Origin: Planctomycetota bacterium
GTDB lineage: Bacteria; Planctomycetota; E44-bin39
NCBI GenBank assembly: GCA_004376375.1
Contig: SOJX01000061.1
Span: 1 to 64,000, forward strand
Direction of reading: 5' to 3'
DNA: 64,000 nucleotides
Below the pieces are notes generated by a model. It was not told the DNA's origin. It saw only the letters and a list, made by a program, of their open reading frames with translations, and searched no databases. The translations under genes were made by a program, and so were the position numbers. This document shows, one piece after another, positions 8,277 through 17,463 of this stretch (positions within the stretch are counted from its first letter, which is position 1; every line of letters starts with the position of its first letter).

Positions 8277-8723
8277 TCAATCTTCCGGCTTCCGGGCGGT
8301 TATACCGACGCAGGTGACGCCGATTGCTTTGAGGGCGGCGACGGTAACGCCGCAGCCTTTACGCGCGTTGCCATCGGTATCTTTTATCACGGTAACGCCG
8401 CAGGCCGGGCTTCGCTCGGTCATGAAGGCCTGCCGGATATTGAAACGTTTTGCCAGCCGGGCGACTTCGTCCGCGCCGCGGAGATAGTTATCGGTTACAT
8501 CCACCCCATCTTTTGTCATTACTTTAGCGTTGCCGGCAAGTACGTCCTCTCCGGAGCCGTCCGCGATGCATGCGGGCGCTCTCGGCGTCGGCAACCCGCC
8601 GAGCTGCTCCGGGCAGACTGGAATAATAAACGCACTGGCGGAATCGAAAGGCAGGTCGGCCTGGATACGCCCTCCGTCGTATCTGGTCGCCATCCCGGCG
8701 AGGCAGGCTGAAACAATAATCAT
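8277..8723 (-). CDS. DUF523 family protein
   Basis: 148 aa, the usual length of the family. Conserved cysteines appear in SACLAG (near residue 7), PVCPEQLGGLPTPR and ERSPACGV, which is the DUF523 (YbbK-like) pattern of probable metal or cluster ligands. The biochemical function is not established for the family. It begins 4 bases after the stop of the STAS-domain gene, so it is probably the last gene of that leftward operon. Confidence 0.85.
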   Translation of the reverse strand: MIIVSACLAGMATRYDGGRIQADLPFDSASAFIIPVCPEQLGGLPTPRAPACIADGSGEDVLAGNAKVMTKDGVDVTDNYLRGADEVARLAKRFNIRQAFMTERSPACGVTVIKDTDGNARKGCGVTVAALKAIGVTCVGITARKPED

Positions 8724-8726
8724 CGA

Positions 8727-9086
8727 TTAGGTTCCGTCGTCCTGGAAATGGGTCAACGCTTCTTCAACGTCGTCGGCCATGGGAAATATCTGAGACAGGC
8801 CAAGCAGGTCGAAAACTTCCTTGACGTTCGCGGAAGGATTAACAAGAACTATGTTGCCGCCCTTTTCCTGCGCGGGCGTGATGTTGCCGATGAAGACCCC
8901 CGCCCCTGCCGAGCTTATGTAATCCAGCAGCGGAAGGCTCACGATAATGCGAAACACCTTTTCCTTAAAAAGTCCCCGGATGGCCTGCTCCATCTTCTCG
9001 AACGTGTGGGCGTCAAGGCACCCGACCGGCTCGAGCAATACCGTGTTGTTACCGAGGTCTTTCTTGTTGATAGTCAACTGCGGCAT
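8727..9086 (-). CDS. STAS-domain anti-anti-sigma factor
   Basis: 119 aa, one STAS domain covering the whole protein. The stretch LDYISSAGAGVF contains the serine that is phosphorylated in SpoIIAA/RsbV proteins. By family knowledge it would bind an anti-sigma kinase when unphosphorylated and release the sigma factor or other target. It is followed by a DUF523 gene and preceded by the matching RsbW-like kinase, so the two form a partner-switch pair. The start has AAAGGAGCGG upstream. No sigma factor or PP2C phosphatase gene is in the window. Confidence 0.9.
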   Translation of the reverse strand: MPQLTINKKDLGNNTVLLEPVGCLDAHTFEKMEQAIRGLFKEKVFRIIVSLPLLDYISSAGAGVFIGNITPAQEKGGNIVLVNPSANVKEVFDLLGLSQIFPMADDVEEALTHFQDDGT

Positions 9087-9131
9087 GAACCGCTCCTTTC
9101 CAGCCCTTCGTTCATTCTATCTCGACCAGTG

Positions 9132-9614
9132 TCACTCGGCAAAATCCTTCCCGGGCGAGTCTTCCCCCTCGTCCTTGAAGTACTTAACCATGACAAGCTG
9201 GTTTTCCACCCCTGCACGGAACGTATACTTCACTTCATCCATTATCTGGCGCATGAGGAATATTCCAAGGCCGTTCTTGCGCCCTTCGTTAACATGCATC
9301 CTGATATCCGGGTCCTCGATCTCCGTCGGGTCGAACTCGCGTCCCGAGTCCTTTATCGTAATCACCACCTTGTCGGGCTCGGAGAGGAGAATGACCTCGA
9401 CTTCACTCTTTCCTTCGTGCGAGCTGTCGTACGCGTGTTCTATGATGTTGGACACGGCTTCGTCAACCGCGAGGATGATCTTGTTCCGCTCGGGAAGGGG
9501 AACGTTCATCTCCCCGGAAACTTCCGTGACGAAGTTGCGAAGCAACTTAAGGTTCTTCGTTTCGTTGACGACAACCAGCTTTCGCTCGATTTTGTTCAGC
9601 ATGATGCTCGGCAT
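9132..9614 (-). CDS. RsbW-like serine kinase / anti-sigma regulatory factor
   Basis: 160 aa GHKL-fold ATPase of the RsbW/SpoIIAB type. Visible boxes are ILAVDEAVSNIIEHAY (N box), IKDSGREFDP (G1) and NGLGIFLMRQIMD (G2). It is expected to phosphorylate the STAS protein encoded immediately downstream and to hold its target when that protein is phosphorylated. An alternative start is the internal ATG four codons later. The acidic tail DEGEDSPGKDFAE is longer than usual. Confidence 0.9.
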   Translation of the reverse strand: MPSIMLNKIERKLVVVNETKNLKLLRNFVTEVSGEMNVPLPERNKIILAVDEAVSNIIEHAYDSSHEGKSEVEVILLSEPDKVVITIKDSGREFDPTEIEDPDIRMHVNEGRKNGLGIFLMRQIMDEVKYTFRAGVENQLVMVKYFKDEGEDSPGKDFAE

Positions 9615-9643
9615 ACCCGGTTATCTGCAAAAGAGTGGTCGGT

Positions 9644-10831
9644 TTATTTACCTTTGTTCTTTCTCGACTCGAGGCTCGGCGCCCGTACAACCCTGTTCTT
9701 GCCCTCTTCCTTGGCGGCGTACAGAGCCTTATCGGCCTCCCGTATGAGCAACTGGACCGAATCGGCGTCGTCAGGATAAGTTGCCACGCCCATCGAGACC
9801 GTTATCCGCAGGTCTCCCGCGTCGCCGGTTTCGACGATAGTCGCGGCTATCTCCCTGCATATCCGTTCGGCCACGCCCACGGCGCGCTTCTTCGGCGTTT
9901 CCGGGAGAATTATCGAAAACTCCTCGCCGCCGTAACGCGCGACCGTGTCGCACGCCCGGATGGAAACCTGTATGATCTGGGCCAGGGCGCGCAGTACCGC
10001 GTCTCCCGCCTGGTGCCCATATGTGTCATTGCACTTCTTGAAATCGTCAATGTCAAGCATAATAAGCGAGATGAATTTGGCGGCCCGCTGGAAATCCTCC
10101 ATTCTGCGGTACCTTCGGACGCGCTCGACCTCCTGCGAAAGATGGAGGTCGAAATGCCCGCGCGAATAGACCTGCGTCAGCCCGTCGAATATTGACCGGT
10201 GATAAAGCTGCGCGTTATGCAGGCTGATCGCAATCATCCTCGCGAGAAGGTCCAGAAATTCGGTTTCGCTTTCACTGAGTGAAGCTGTCCCTATCTTGGG
10301 CCCAAGGCATAAAAGGCCCTGGAGGTCAAATGTGGTTTCCTGGTCGCGCTTTATGAGCGGGATACAGGTCTTCACGCCCGCATCGTGCAGTTGGGCGCAA
10401 AACTCTCCTTCCGCCCTCGAGATGTCAACCCCGTCCACCTCAAAGGGCACGCCGATTTCAAGAATCCGGTTCGAAATCTTTCCGCCCGACTCGAACGTCA
10501 GGCTGGGCTTTTCAATATTCTTCCACTTCGATACGATGAAACGGCTGCTCGCATCGTTGTCCAGTCGCATGATGAACACTTTCGGTATCAGAAAGTGTCC
10601 CATCACCATGTTCATCGTGAAGTTTTCAATCCCGTCAAGGTCAAGGCTTTTCTCATTAATCTGGCGCGTCAGCTCGACAATCGTCCTCAGGTCGTGGTCC
10701 AGGCGGCGGACGCGGCTTGAAAGATTGCTTTTTTCCTTGATCATGCCGCGAACCATTTCGCGGAGCTCGCCTGTGGGTTCGCCTTCAGGCAATGTCTCGA
10801 TAATCTGCAACATCCGATCGGAGCTACCCAT
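9644..10831 (-). CDS. GAF-GGDEF diguanylate cyclase
   Basis: 395 aa from ATG 10831, which has GGAGAGAG upstream; the frame remains open to 10876. Order: a helical N-terminus with a coiled-coil look (RGMIKEKSNLSSRVRRLDHDL), a GAF-like sensor from about residue 75 to 210, then a GGDEF domain with RYGGEEF. RACD stands five residues before GGEEF, which is the RxxD product-inhibition site, so this should be an active cyclase making c-di-GMP under feedback control. No membrane segment, so cytoplasmic. Upstream of the RsbW/STAS pair in the same direction, suggesting a joint signalling operon. Several proteins in the window have MshE-N-like repeats that could read its product. Confidence 0.92.
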   Translation of the reverse strand: MGSSDRMLQIIETLPEGEPTGELREMVRGMIKEKSNLSSRVRRLDHDLRTIVELTRQINEKSLDLDGIENFTMNMVMGHFLIPKVFIMRLDNDASSRFIVSKWKNIEKPSLTFESGGKISNRILEIGVPFEVDGVDISRAEGEFCAQLHDAGVKTCIPLIKRDQETTFDLQGLLCLGPKIGTASLSESETEFLDLLARMIAISLHNAQLYHRSIFDGLTQVYSRGHFDLHLSQEVERVRRYRRMEDFQRAAKFISLIMLDIDDFKKCNDTYGHQAGDAVLRALAQIIQVSIRACDTVARYGGEEFSIILPETPKKRAVGVAERICREIAATIVETGDAGDLRITVSMGVATYPDDADSVQLLIREADKALYAAKEEGKNRVVRAPSLESRKNKGK

Positions 10832-10970
10832 AAACCGACTCTCTCCGCAAAGTAATCCAGCTTTGAATTTAACCATGAAGTACGTCGATGTGCAAGGAAA
10901 AAAGCCGATTATGCCGTATTTTTCACAAGTAATCCGGGTTTAATCAAGTTTCGCGCGCCAGATATTCCAC

Positions 10971-10999
10971 TTTCCTTGAACCCGTTTTGGAATTATAAT
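10971..10999 (+). promoter_or_regulatory. Possible promoter for thrC
   Basis: TATAAT at 10994-10999 with a weak TTTCCT 17 bases upstream (10971-10976). It is about 44 bases before the thrC start codon. Confidence 0.45.
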
Positions 11000-11042
11000 A
11001 ACCTGTTGCAATTTTAAAAACCGTAATCACCCGGAGGCTCCA

Positions 11043-12209
11043 ATGAGCTTCCTGAGCCACCTCGAATGCGCAGCGTGCGGGAAAAAGCTTGAAGCCGACC
11101 TCATCCGTAACCTGTGCCCCGAATGCGGGAAGCCGCTCCTGGCTCGATACAACCTTGATGAAGCTGCCGATAGAACAGACAGGGAAAAAATAGCGGTTCG
11201 CAAGCCGGACATGTGGCGCTATCGCGAATTGCTGCCGGTGCGCGACAGGCGTTTCGTCCTTTCACTCGGTGAAGGGTTTACGCCGCTTCTTCCCGCAAAG
11301 CGGCTCGGCGACTCCATCGGGATAAAAAACCTTCTCATAAAAGAGGAAGGCCTGAATCCGACCGGTTCTTTCAAAGCACGCGGCATGTCCGCCGCAATCT
11401 CGCGGGCGTTCGAGCTTGGGGTAAAGGAGCTATCGATTCCTTCAGCCGGGAACGCAGCAGCCGCGGCCTGCGCCTACGCGGCGCTGGCAGGAATGCGCTC
11501 CCATGTATACATGCCTGCGGACGCGCCCAAATCATTTGCGACGGAATGTAAAGCGCTGGGCGCAAATGTCGAACTCGTTGACGGCCTGATAGGCGACTGC
11601 GGTCGTATCGCGGCCGAAGGCGTGAAGAAGTTCGCCCGCTTCGATATGTCCACGCTTAAGGAGCCTTACAGAATTGAGGGCAAGAAAACGATGGGGTACG
11701 AACTCGCCGAGCAGATGGACTGGCGTTTGCCCGACGTTATTATTTACCCCACCGGCGGCGGCACAGGCCTTATCGGCATGTGGAAAGCGTTTGATGAAAT
11801 GGAAAGACTCGGATGGATCGAAGGCGAACGGCCGCGAATGGTATCAGTCCAGTCCGATGGCTGCGCGCCGATTGTAAAGGCATTCCACAACGGCGACGAA
11901 TTCGCAGAGACCTGGCCCGACGCAAAGACGATCGCCGACGGGATCAGGGTGCCTGCTGCAATCGGTGATTTCCTGATGCTGGAAGCGCTGAGGGAAAGCG
12001 CCGGAACCGCCGTCGCCGTCAGCGACGGAGAAATTGTCGACGCAATGAGGGCAATCAGTAGAACGGAAGGAATAATAGCCTGCCCGGAAGGCGCCTCAAC
12101 CTTTGCCGCCCTCAAACGCCTCAATAAAAACGGATGGATCAGAAAAGACGAAATTACCGTTCTCTTTAACACTGGAACAGGAGCAAAATACACGCATTTA
12201 CTCGAATAG
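11043..12209 (+). CDS. thrC: Threonine synthase
   Basis: 388 aa fold-type II PLP enzyme converting O-phosphohomoserine to threonine. An N-terminal zinc-ribbon-like segment (CAAC, CPEC; residues 9-29) is typical of the shorter archaeal/bacterial ThrC. PLP lysine 111 lies in TGSFKARG. The substrate/PLP loops SAGNAAAAACAYAA and TGGGTGLIGMWKA are present. GGAGG stands 6 bases before ATG. It is a single gene, not linked to other threonine genes here. Cysteate synthase is a close relative, but the motifs and length fit ThrC better. Confidence 0.92.
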   Translation: MSFLSHLECAACGKKLEADLIRNLCPECGKPLLARYNLDEAADRTDREKIAVRKPDMWRYRELLPVRDRRFVLSLGEGFTPLLPAKRLGDSIGIKNLLIKEEGLNPTGSFKARGMSAAISRAFELGVKELSIPSAGNAAAAACAYAALAGMRSHVYMPADAPKSFATECKALGANVELVDGLIGDCGRIAAEGVKKFARFDMSTLKEPYRIEGKKTMGYELAEQMDWRLPDVIIYPTGGGTGLIGMWKAFDEMERLGWIEGERPRMVSVQSDGCAPIVKAFHNGDEFAETWPDAKTIADGIRVPAAIGDFLMLEALRESAGTAVAVSDGEIVDAMRAISRTEGIIACPEGASTFAALKRLNKNGWIRKDEITVLFNTGTGAKYTHLLE

Positions 12210-12228
12210 ACTCAGCATATCCCAAACT

Positions 12229-12245
12229 CCCCCCCCCCTTTTTTT
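12229..12245. repeat. C10-T7 homopolymer tract
   Basis: Ten cytosines run straight into seven thymines, 20 bases after the thrC stop. It may be a slippage-prone site or an assembly artefact. The rest of the 12210-12446 gap shows no gene and no clear promoter. Confidence 0.8.
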
Positions 12246-12446
12246 CCGGCCATCGATTCAAAATCCTGAACAGGCCCATGACTTTATTTCGCATTTTCGC
12301 ATACACAATAAATAAGATTGCGCCGGCCAAAGGATTCTGCTACGATTCCCGGAGTTTCCAAGGGGAAGATTGTCAGAGTAGGTTTGGCATTATGAAGTTG
12401 GATTGTGTGCTGCTGGCCCCGCTTGACCGTGAAAAAGTGTATGCAT

Positions 12447-14933
12447 ATGCCTGCTGTTTATGAATTCATTATTACGCTTCTTGCCTCCTCCCCGCCGGAG
12501 GTAAGGTCTGATAACCCTCTGGTAAAATCCTGGGAATTTGTCAGGGAATTCATCTCGAAAAACAAAGGCGAGATCTGGTTCCAGATTGCCGCCGGTTTAA
12601 TTGCCCTGATAATTCTTTATAAAATATCTTCCATCATAATGCGGGCAATTACGGGCTCGACAAAAAACAGGCAGACCTGGCTCGGCAAACGCAGAATACG
12701 CAGGGTCGCTGAAAAGCACCTGAAGAGAAAGGAATACCTGCGGGCAGGCGAGCTTTTTATCGAGCTCAGCGATACGGAATCCGCGATGAAGGCGTTCCGC
12801 GAGGGACGCCTGTGGCTCCCGGCGGGCGAGGCGTATGCAAAAGCCGGCAAATGGCGCGAGGCCGCCTCGTGCTACGAGCGGGCTGAGATGTGGGAACGGG
12901 CGGCAGCGCTGTACGAGGATGCCGGCCTGCACGAAAAGGCCATCAGATGCATGGAAAAGACCACGAACCGGCACGGCCTGGTGCAGATCCTCGAACGTGC
13001 CCGTGAGCACGGCCGCGCCGCCGAGATTCACATCGAACTCGGCAACCAGAGGGAGGCGGCAAAGTGCTACGAGCGCGCGCATAACTTCGACCGTGCCGCA
13101 GATATTCTTTACGACCTGTTGAAAAAGGAATATCTCGGCAAAGCCAAAGCCCGCGCTAAAACCACCGAGTTCACGAAAAGAATCGGCGAGTTGTACCTCC
13201 GCGCAAAAAAACCTGAAAAGGCTGCGGAAGTTTTCGACCGGGGTGAAGAATTCGCACGCGCCGCGGACGTCTATGCCGAGATGAATAACCTCTCCGCTGC
13301 CGGAGAATGTTATGAATCCGCCGGCGAGATACAGAAAGCGGCGGAAATGTACGAGCGCGCAGGCGAAGGCGGGCGCGCCGCCACACTGCGTGCGGAACTC
13401 AAGCAGGAAGCCGGCAAACCCGCGGAAGCCGCCCAGCTTTTCAAAATAGCCGGCCAATGTAAAAAAGCGGCCGATTTGTTCTTCAGCATAAGAGACTTCA
13501 ACAATGCGGCGGAAATGTTCGAAGAAGCGGAAGAATATTCCCGTGCCGGCGAAGCCTTCGCCATGGGTGGTAACTACCGAAACGCCGCGGCCGCCTACGC
13601 AAAAGACCATAATTGGCGGCAAGCCGCCGACTGCTCCAGCAAAGCGGGCGACCAGGAGGGAACAGCGGACGCATTATCGAAAGGCGGAAAATTCTGCGAA
13701 GCCGGGGAGATTTATTTCGAAATCGACGACGTCGAAAAAGCCATCGAGAACCTCCAGCAGGTAAAAAACAACGATCCGAATTACTTCCACGCAGTCCTGC
13801 TCCTGGCTGAAAGCTTCATAAAGAAGGCGATGTTCGGCGCCGCCCGGGAAAAACTTGAATTAATTACCGGCGAAAACGTCCAGGTCACGGAGGAGAATAT
13901 CGAGGCGACTTATCTCCTCGCGGTCACCGCCCAGGAAGAAGGCAATCTCCAGCTCGCCAACAAGCTTTTCGAAAAGGTCCTTGCCGTCAGCTATTCCTTC
14001 CGCGACGGCGATGCAGCCTCCCGGGCAAAAACGGTCAAGGAAAAAACCAGCGTTTATCTAAAGCCCGCAAGCGAAGGCGAGCCGCATCCGGATTCCCCCA
14101 TCGACTCCGGCATCATACCGGCGCCGGACGGCAGCGTGATGTTTCACCCGCCTCGGTACGAAATGGTAAAGGAAATCGGTCGCGGCGGCATGGGGCTTGT
14201 CTACCGCATGAAAGACACCGTGCTTGCCCGCGACATAGCGTTCAAAACGCTTGGCGCCGGGCTTCGCGACAACCCCAAGGCGCTTGACAACTTTCTCAAG
14301 GAAGCCAAGGCCGCGGCGGCATTGAACCACCCGAACATCGTCACCCTTTTCGACATCGGCGAGTTCCAGGGTACGCACTTCCTAACTATGGAATACGTCG
14401 AGGGGAAAACAATCAAGGAAATCCTGCGCGCGGGAAAGAAGATTCCGCTCGCACACGTATACGGGATTACGCGCCAGATGTGCGAGGCTCTCGAATACGC
14501 CCACAAGCATAAAATCGTACACCGCGATATAAAGACCGCAAACATCATGGTGACCACCACGCTGCAAGTCAAGATTCTCGACTTCGGCCTTGCCCGAGTA
14601 GTCGAAGAGATGACCATGGACGCTTCAAAAGTCGTAGGCACGCCGAGCTACATGTCGCCGGAACAGATTCTGGGGAAAAACATCGACCACCGGACGGATA
14701 TTTATTCGCTCGGAGTTTCACTCTTCGAGGTTGTTGCACAAAGGCTGCCGTTCAAGGGGGGCAACGTCGGATACCACCACCTCAACACTCAACCGCCCGA
14801 CCCGAGAACGATCAATCCCGAAGTGCCGGACGACATGGCCAATATAATCCTGAAGTGCCTGGAAAAAGACCAGAACAACCGCTACCAGCATGCAAGCGAT
14901 ATTCTCCCGGATATCCATGAAGAAGACGTTTAG
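12447..14933 (+). CDS. TPR-repeat Ser/Thr protein kinase
   Basis: About 828 aa; ATG 12447 is chosen as the start, but the frame is open from GTG 12405 and the ribosome site is weak. Order: one hydrophobic segment (IWFQIAAGLIALIILYKISSIIM), about 400 residues of Ala-rich helical repeats of TPR/clathrin-like type (AGELFIELSDTESAMKAF, AGEAYAKAGKWREAASCYERA and many more), a second TPR block near 440-540, and a C-terminal kinase domain. Kinase motifs are complete: GRGGMGLVY, lysine in AFKTL, HRDIKTANIM, DFGLA and GTPSYMSPEQ. A kinase at the C-terminus with a large N-terminal repeat platform is the reverse of most PknB proteins. Substrate unknown. No partner gene follows. Confidence 0.9.
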   Translation: MPAVYEFIITLLASSPPEVRSDNPLVKSWEFVREFISKNKGEIWFQIAAGLIALIILYKISSIIMRAITGSTKNRQTWLGKRRIRRVAEKHLKRKEYLRAGELFIELSDTESAMKAFREGRLWLPAGEAYAKAGKWREAASCYERAEMWERAAALYEDAGLHEKAIRCMEKTTNRHGLVQILERAREHGRAAEIHIELGNQREAAKCYERAHNFDRAADILYDLLKKEYLGKAKARAKTTEFTKRIGELYLRAKKPEKAAEVFDRGEEFARAADVYAEMNNLSAAGECYESAGEIQKAAEMYERAGEGGRAATLRAELKQEAGKPAEAAQLFKIAGQCKKAADLFFSIRDFNNAAEMFEEAEEYSRAGEAFAMGGNYRNAAAAYAKDHNWRQAADCSSKAGDQEGTADALSKGGKFCEAGEIYFEIDDVEKAIENLQQVKNNDPNYFHAVLLLAESFIKKAMFGAAREKLELITGENVQVTEENIEATYLLAVTAQEEGNLQLANKLFEKVLAVSYSFRDGDAASRAKTVKEKTSVYLKPASEGEPHPDSPIDSGIIPAPDGSVMFHPPRYEMVKEIGRGGMGLVYRMKDTVLARDIAFKTLGAGLRDNPKALDNFLKEAKAAAALNHPNIVTLFDIGEFQGTHFLTMEYVEGKTIKEILRAGKKIPLAHVYGITRQMCEALEYAHKHKIVHRDIKTANIMVTTTLQVKILDFGLARVVEEMTMDASKVVGTPSYMSPEQILGKNIDHRTDIYSLGVSLFEVVAQRLPFKGGNVGYHHLNTQPPDPRTINPEVPDDMANIILKCLEKDQNNRYQHASDILPDIHEEDV

Positions 14934-15002
14934 GCCCCGCGGATTCCGGGCGCCTGCTGCCGGTATGCAATTTGAAACGAAAAGCAAGTCATTGGAGTCA
15001 AC

Positions 15003-15464
15003 ATGCGCAACGCTCTGAAAAAACTGTCACTCGTGTTTACGGCCGGCGCGGCAGGAGGATTCGTAGGGGGTTTTCTGCACTGGTTTCTGGGCGCCATAGG
15101 CATGCTGCAACTCTTTGACTGCAAACCCGCCTTTGTTCCTTTTTTAACACCGCAATACGCATACGCCGAGATGGTCTGGGGCGGTATATGGGGCATTCTT
15201 TTCGTGTTGCCTTTCCTTGAATATTCCATTGCACTCCGCGGGATTCTTTACGGCCTCTTCCCCGCTACCGTGCAACTCTTCATCGTTTTCCCACTGCGCA
15301 TGGATGACGGTTTCATGGGCGTGGAGCCCTACGGGCGACTTGCACCTTTCTTTGTCACTTTTATCAGCGTTATCTGGGGCATTGTCGCTTCCACATGGTG
15401 GTGGGCGGTCGACTTCGAGCGTATAAGACCCAAGACGTGGCACCCGCCCGGACCACCGCGGTAA
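15003..15464 (+). CDS. Small polytopic membrane protein
   Basis: 153 aa with about four hydrophobic segments, beginning FTAGAAGGFVGGFLHWFLGAIGML and ending FFVTFISVIWGIVASTWWWAV. GGAG lies 5 bases upstream of ATG. No family recognised. A strong hairpin terminator follows at 15534. It is 69 bases behind the kinase and could be co-transcribed with it. Confidence 0.7.
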   Translation: MRNALKKLSLVFTAGAAGGFVGGFLHWFLGAIGMLQLFDCKPAFVPFLTPQYAYAEMVWGGIWGILFVLPFLEYSIALRGILYGLFPATVQLFIVFPLRMDDGFMGVEPYGRLAPFFVTFISVIWGIVASTWWWAVDFERIRPKTWHPPGPPR

Positions 15465-15533
15465 CCGGCACAACTGCCGGAGCGGTAGTTCTTCTAATAA
15501 TTATCAATTCTGCTTGACGGCAGGTATGTCCAG

Positions 15534-15560
15534 CCGGTGCGGGTATGCCCGCACCGGTTT
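15534..15560 (+). terminator. Intrinsic terminator
   Basis: Perfect 10-bp stem CCGGTGCGGG / CCCGCACCGG with a TATG loop and a short T run. It closes the 12447-15464 transcript and faces the convergent gene at 15597. Confidence 0.75.
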
Positions 15561-15596
15561 CATATTAACGGCTGCGTCACGCGGTAAACACCGCTA

Positions 15597-16592
15597 TCAG
15601 TCCTTTAATTTTCCCTTGGCATGATCGTAGAAGTACTTGGCAAGCGCGGCCAGATCTTTATTTTCTATCGATCTCACGCGCTTTTTAAGGATGGATAGTA
15701 TACGGGAGATGAAAGCTTTATAATCCTTTATATCTTTCGACATCCTCTTTATATTGTGATCGCACGTGCTGTATTGCCCCCACCACCCGGTGGCCTTCCT
15801 CTTCTTGAGCCTTGCCATTTTCTTCTGCAACTTCCTGCACTCTTTGCGGTATTCCTCCTGCTTCTCCTTCATTATCAAAACCGCTGCATAACCCGGGACG
15901 GTCTCGTCAAAAGTATCAAACTTGACTTCCTTTTCATCAAAAGCATCGGCAATGTCAACGCTTCCGGCGAGCACGCGAAATTGTCCAAATAAAGGTGAAT
16001 CGTCGAACCACTTATCGGGCGCGCTCTTGAATTTCTCGCCAAACTCTCCATCCAGAAAGTCAACACTCGCTTTACTCTTCAAACGGAGAAGCGCCGCTGC
16101 GGCCACAATCCGAACGATGTATTCCGAGTCGCTGTTTAGTATTTTCCGTAGTCGGTCGTTGTCTCCCTCTTTGCTCGCCTTTCGGACATCCTTTACGTCA
16201 AATGTCTTGGGTTCCTCTTTTTCCTTGTCTTCTTTTTTCGGTTCCTCTTCCCCGGGCTCTTCCTCATCAGAAGAAGGCTCCTCATCCGTATCCGTCGAAT
16301 CGTCACCCTCGAGTTTGAGCGTAACCTTCACCTCGATGATGTCGTTGCCGAGGATATCCACCATTTGCTCGTGCTTCTTATAACCATCGGCAACCACCCA
16401 CATCTTGCACTTGCCGAAAGGCAGGCCCGAAATAATTTCACCGGTCTTGCCGACCTGGATCTTGTTGATGTACACCTCCGCGGGCACGTTGCATTTCACC
16501 CGCAGCTTCCCGTCATAGGCAAAGACCGGTGTGGGAAAAAAGAGCGAAGCGCTCAATACCGCAAGCGTCACCGGTAACCACAACTGCCTCAT
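15597..16592 (-). CDS. Secreted PEGA-domain protein
   Basis: 331 aa. A Sec signal peptide (about 25 residues, ending VFAY) is followed by a PEGA-type domain (VKCNVPAEVYINKIQVGKTGEIISGLPFGKCKMWVVADGYKK), a very acidic linker of about 50 residues rich in Asp/Glu/Lys, and a helical region with a HEAT-like unit (SEYIVRIVAAAALLRLKSK). The last third is Lys/Arg-rich and coiled-coil-like. PEGA domains usually occur in surface proteins, often of PVC-group bacteria. Specific role unknown. Consensus promoter immediately upstream (16644-16672). Confidence 0.8.
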   Translation of the reverse strand: MRQLWLPVTLAVLSASLFFPTPVFAYDGKLRVKCNVPAEVYINKIQVGKTGEIISGLPFGKCKMWVVADGYKKHEQMVDILGNDIIEVKVTLKLEGDDSTDTDEEPSSDEEEPGEEEPKKEDKEKEEPKTFDVKDVRKASKEGDNDRLRKILNSDSEYIVRIVAAAALLRLKSKASVDFLDGEFGEKFKSAPDKWFDDSPLFGQFRVLAGSVDIADAFDEKEVKFDTFDETVPGYAAVLIMKEKQEEYRKECRKLQKKMARLKKRKATGWWGQYSTCDHNIKRMSKDIKDYKAFISRILSILKKRVRSIENKDLAALAKYFYDHAKGKLKD

Positions 16593-16643
16593 GAATACCC
16601 CCTTGGGCGGACTATCGGCACTTATTCAAATCTGTAAATTAAT

Positions 16644-16672
16644 ATCATACACCTGCATCGTTTTAATGTCAA
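16644..16672 (-). promoter_or_regulatory. Consensus sigma70 promoter for the PEGA protein
   Basis: Minus strand TTGACA (16672-16667), 17-base spacer, TATGAT (16649-16644). Start codon at 16592. Confidence 0.75.
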
Positions 16673-16709
16673 GATGTTGTTCGGTTTTTGAGGCCCGATT
16701 TCTTAACAT

Positions 16710-16745
16710 TTGACGCTTGACGCCTGACCTTCGACGCTCGACGCA
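16710..16745. repeat. Heptad array (TTGACGC type)
   Basis: Five degenerate copies of TTGACGC with exact 7-base spacing, just upstream of the promoter at 16759. Same unit family as 3133-3175 and 62991-63022. Confidence 0.75.
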
Positions 16746-16758
16746 ACCGCGTTTTCCC

Positions 16759-16788
16759 TTGACTCGCCATCCAAAGGCTGCATATTAA
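16759..16788 (+). promoter_or_regulatory. Promoter giving a leaderless mRNA
   Basis: TTGACT (16759-16764), 18-base spacer, TATTAA (16783-16788). The ATG of the next gene is only 7 bases past the -10 box, so transcription should start at or beside the start codon. The block GTTTTCCCTTGACT recurs before the two following genes. Confidence 0.65.
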
Positions 16789-16794
16789 GAGATA

Positions 16795-17385
16795 ATGCCG
16801 ACTATAATTACTCATGCCTTCACCGGCCTTGTTGCCGGGAAAATCGCCGCGCCGGGAAAAATGCCGATTCGTTTCTGGGTGCTTTCCGCAGTCTGCCCCG
16901 CGTTCCCCGATTTTGACGTCGTCTTCCACTATGCAGGAGTTCATTATTCCACATTTCTCGGCCACAGGGGATTCTTCCATTCTCCGTTTTTCGCCCTACT
17001 TTTCGGTCTTCTTGTAACCACGGTTTACTTCAGCGGTAGTAAGGCGTTTTCCAGGAAATGGTGGCTCCTGGCCCTGTATTTCTCTTTTATTACCGCCGTG
17101 CACGGAATCTTCGACGCCATGACTTTCCGCGGACTCGGGATAGCTTTCCTATCCCCGTTCAGCAACGAACGATACCTGCTTCCGTGGCGCCCCTTGCCGC
17201 CCATAGTGCCTAGTGCAGAATTCATGTTCAGCAGGTGGGGCGCGGCAGTCATGTGGCTGGAGTTTAAATGGGTATTGGTGCCGACTTTCGCGGTTCTCCT
17301 TTTATCAATTCCCGTCCGTAGATATATCTTACGCGCGCGACCCGTTCAGCCGCCGGAGCCCGAAACCGAAAACCATCAGACATAA
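16795..17385 (+). CDS. YdjM/DUF457-type membrane-bound hydrolase-like protein (copy 1)
   Basis: 196 aa with four or five membrane segments. Conserved polar residues of the YdjM/DUF457 group (annotated as membrane-bound metal-dependent hydrolases) are present: THAF near the N-terminus, CPAFPDFD, HRGFFHSPFF and AVHGIFDAMT. The His/Asp pattern supports a metal site, but activity has not been shown for the family. No Shine-Dalgarno sequence precedes the start, in line with the leaderless promoter. It is followed after 78 bases by a closely similar paralogue with the same promoter block, so this is a tandem duplication. Confidence 0.8.
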   Translation: MPTIITHAFTGLVAGKIAAPGKMPIRFWVLSAVCPAFPDFDVVFHYAGVHYSTFLGHRGFFHSPFFALLFGLLVTTVYFSGSKAFSRKWWLLALYFSFITAVHGIFDAMTFRGLGIAFLSPFSNERYLLPWRPLPPIVPSAEFMFSRWGAAVMWLEFKWVLVPTFAVLLLSIPVRRYILRARPVQPPEPETENHQT

Positions 17386-17427
17386 TTACGGCCGGACCTC
17401 TGATCGAGGCCCGGAACGCGTTTTCCC

Positions 17428-17457
17428 TTGACTACCTGCCCGAACCCTGCATATTGG
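17428..17457 (+). promoter_or_regulatory. Second leaderless-type promoter
   Basis: TTGACT (17428-17433), 18-base spacer, TATTGG (17452-17457); ATG at 17464, again 7 bases past the -10 box. Preceded by the same CGTTTTCCC block as copy 1. Confidence 0.6.
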
Positions 17458-17463
17458 TAAAGA

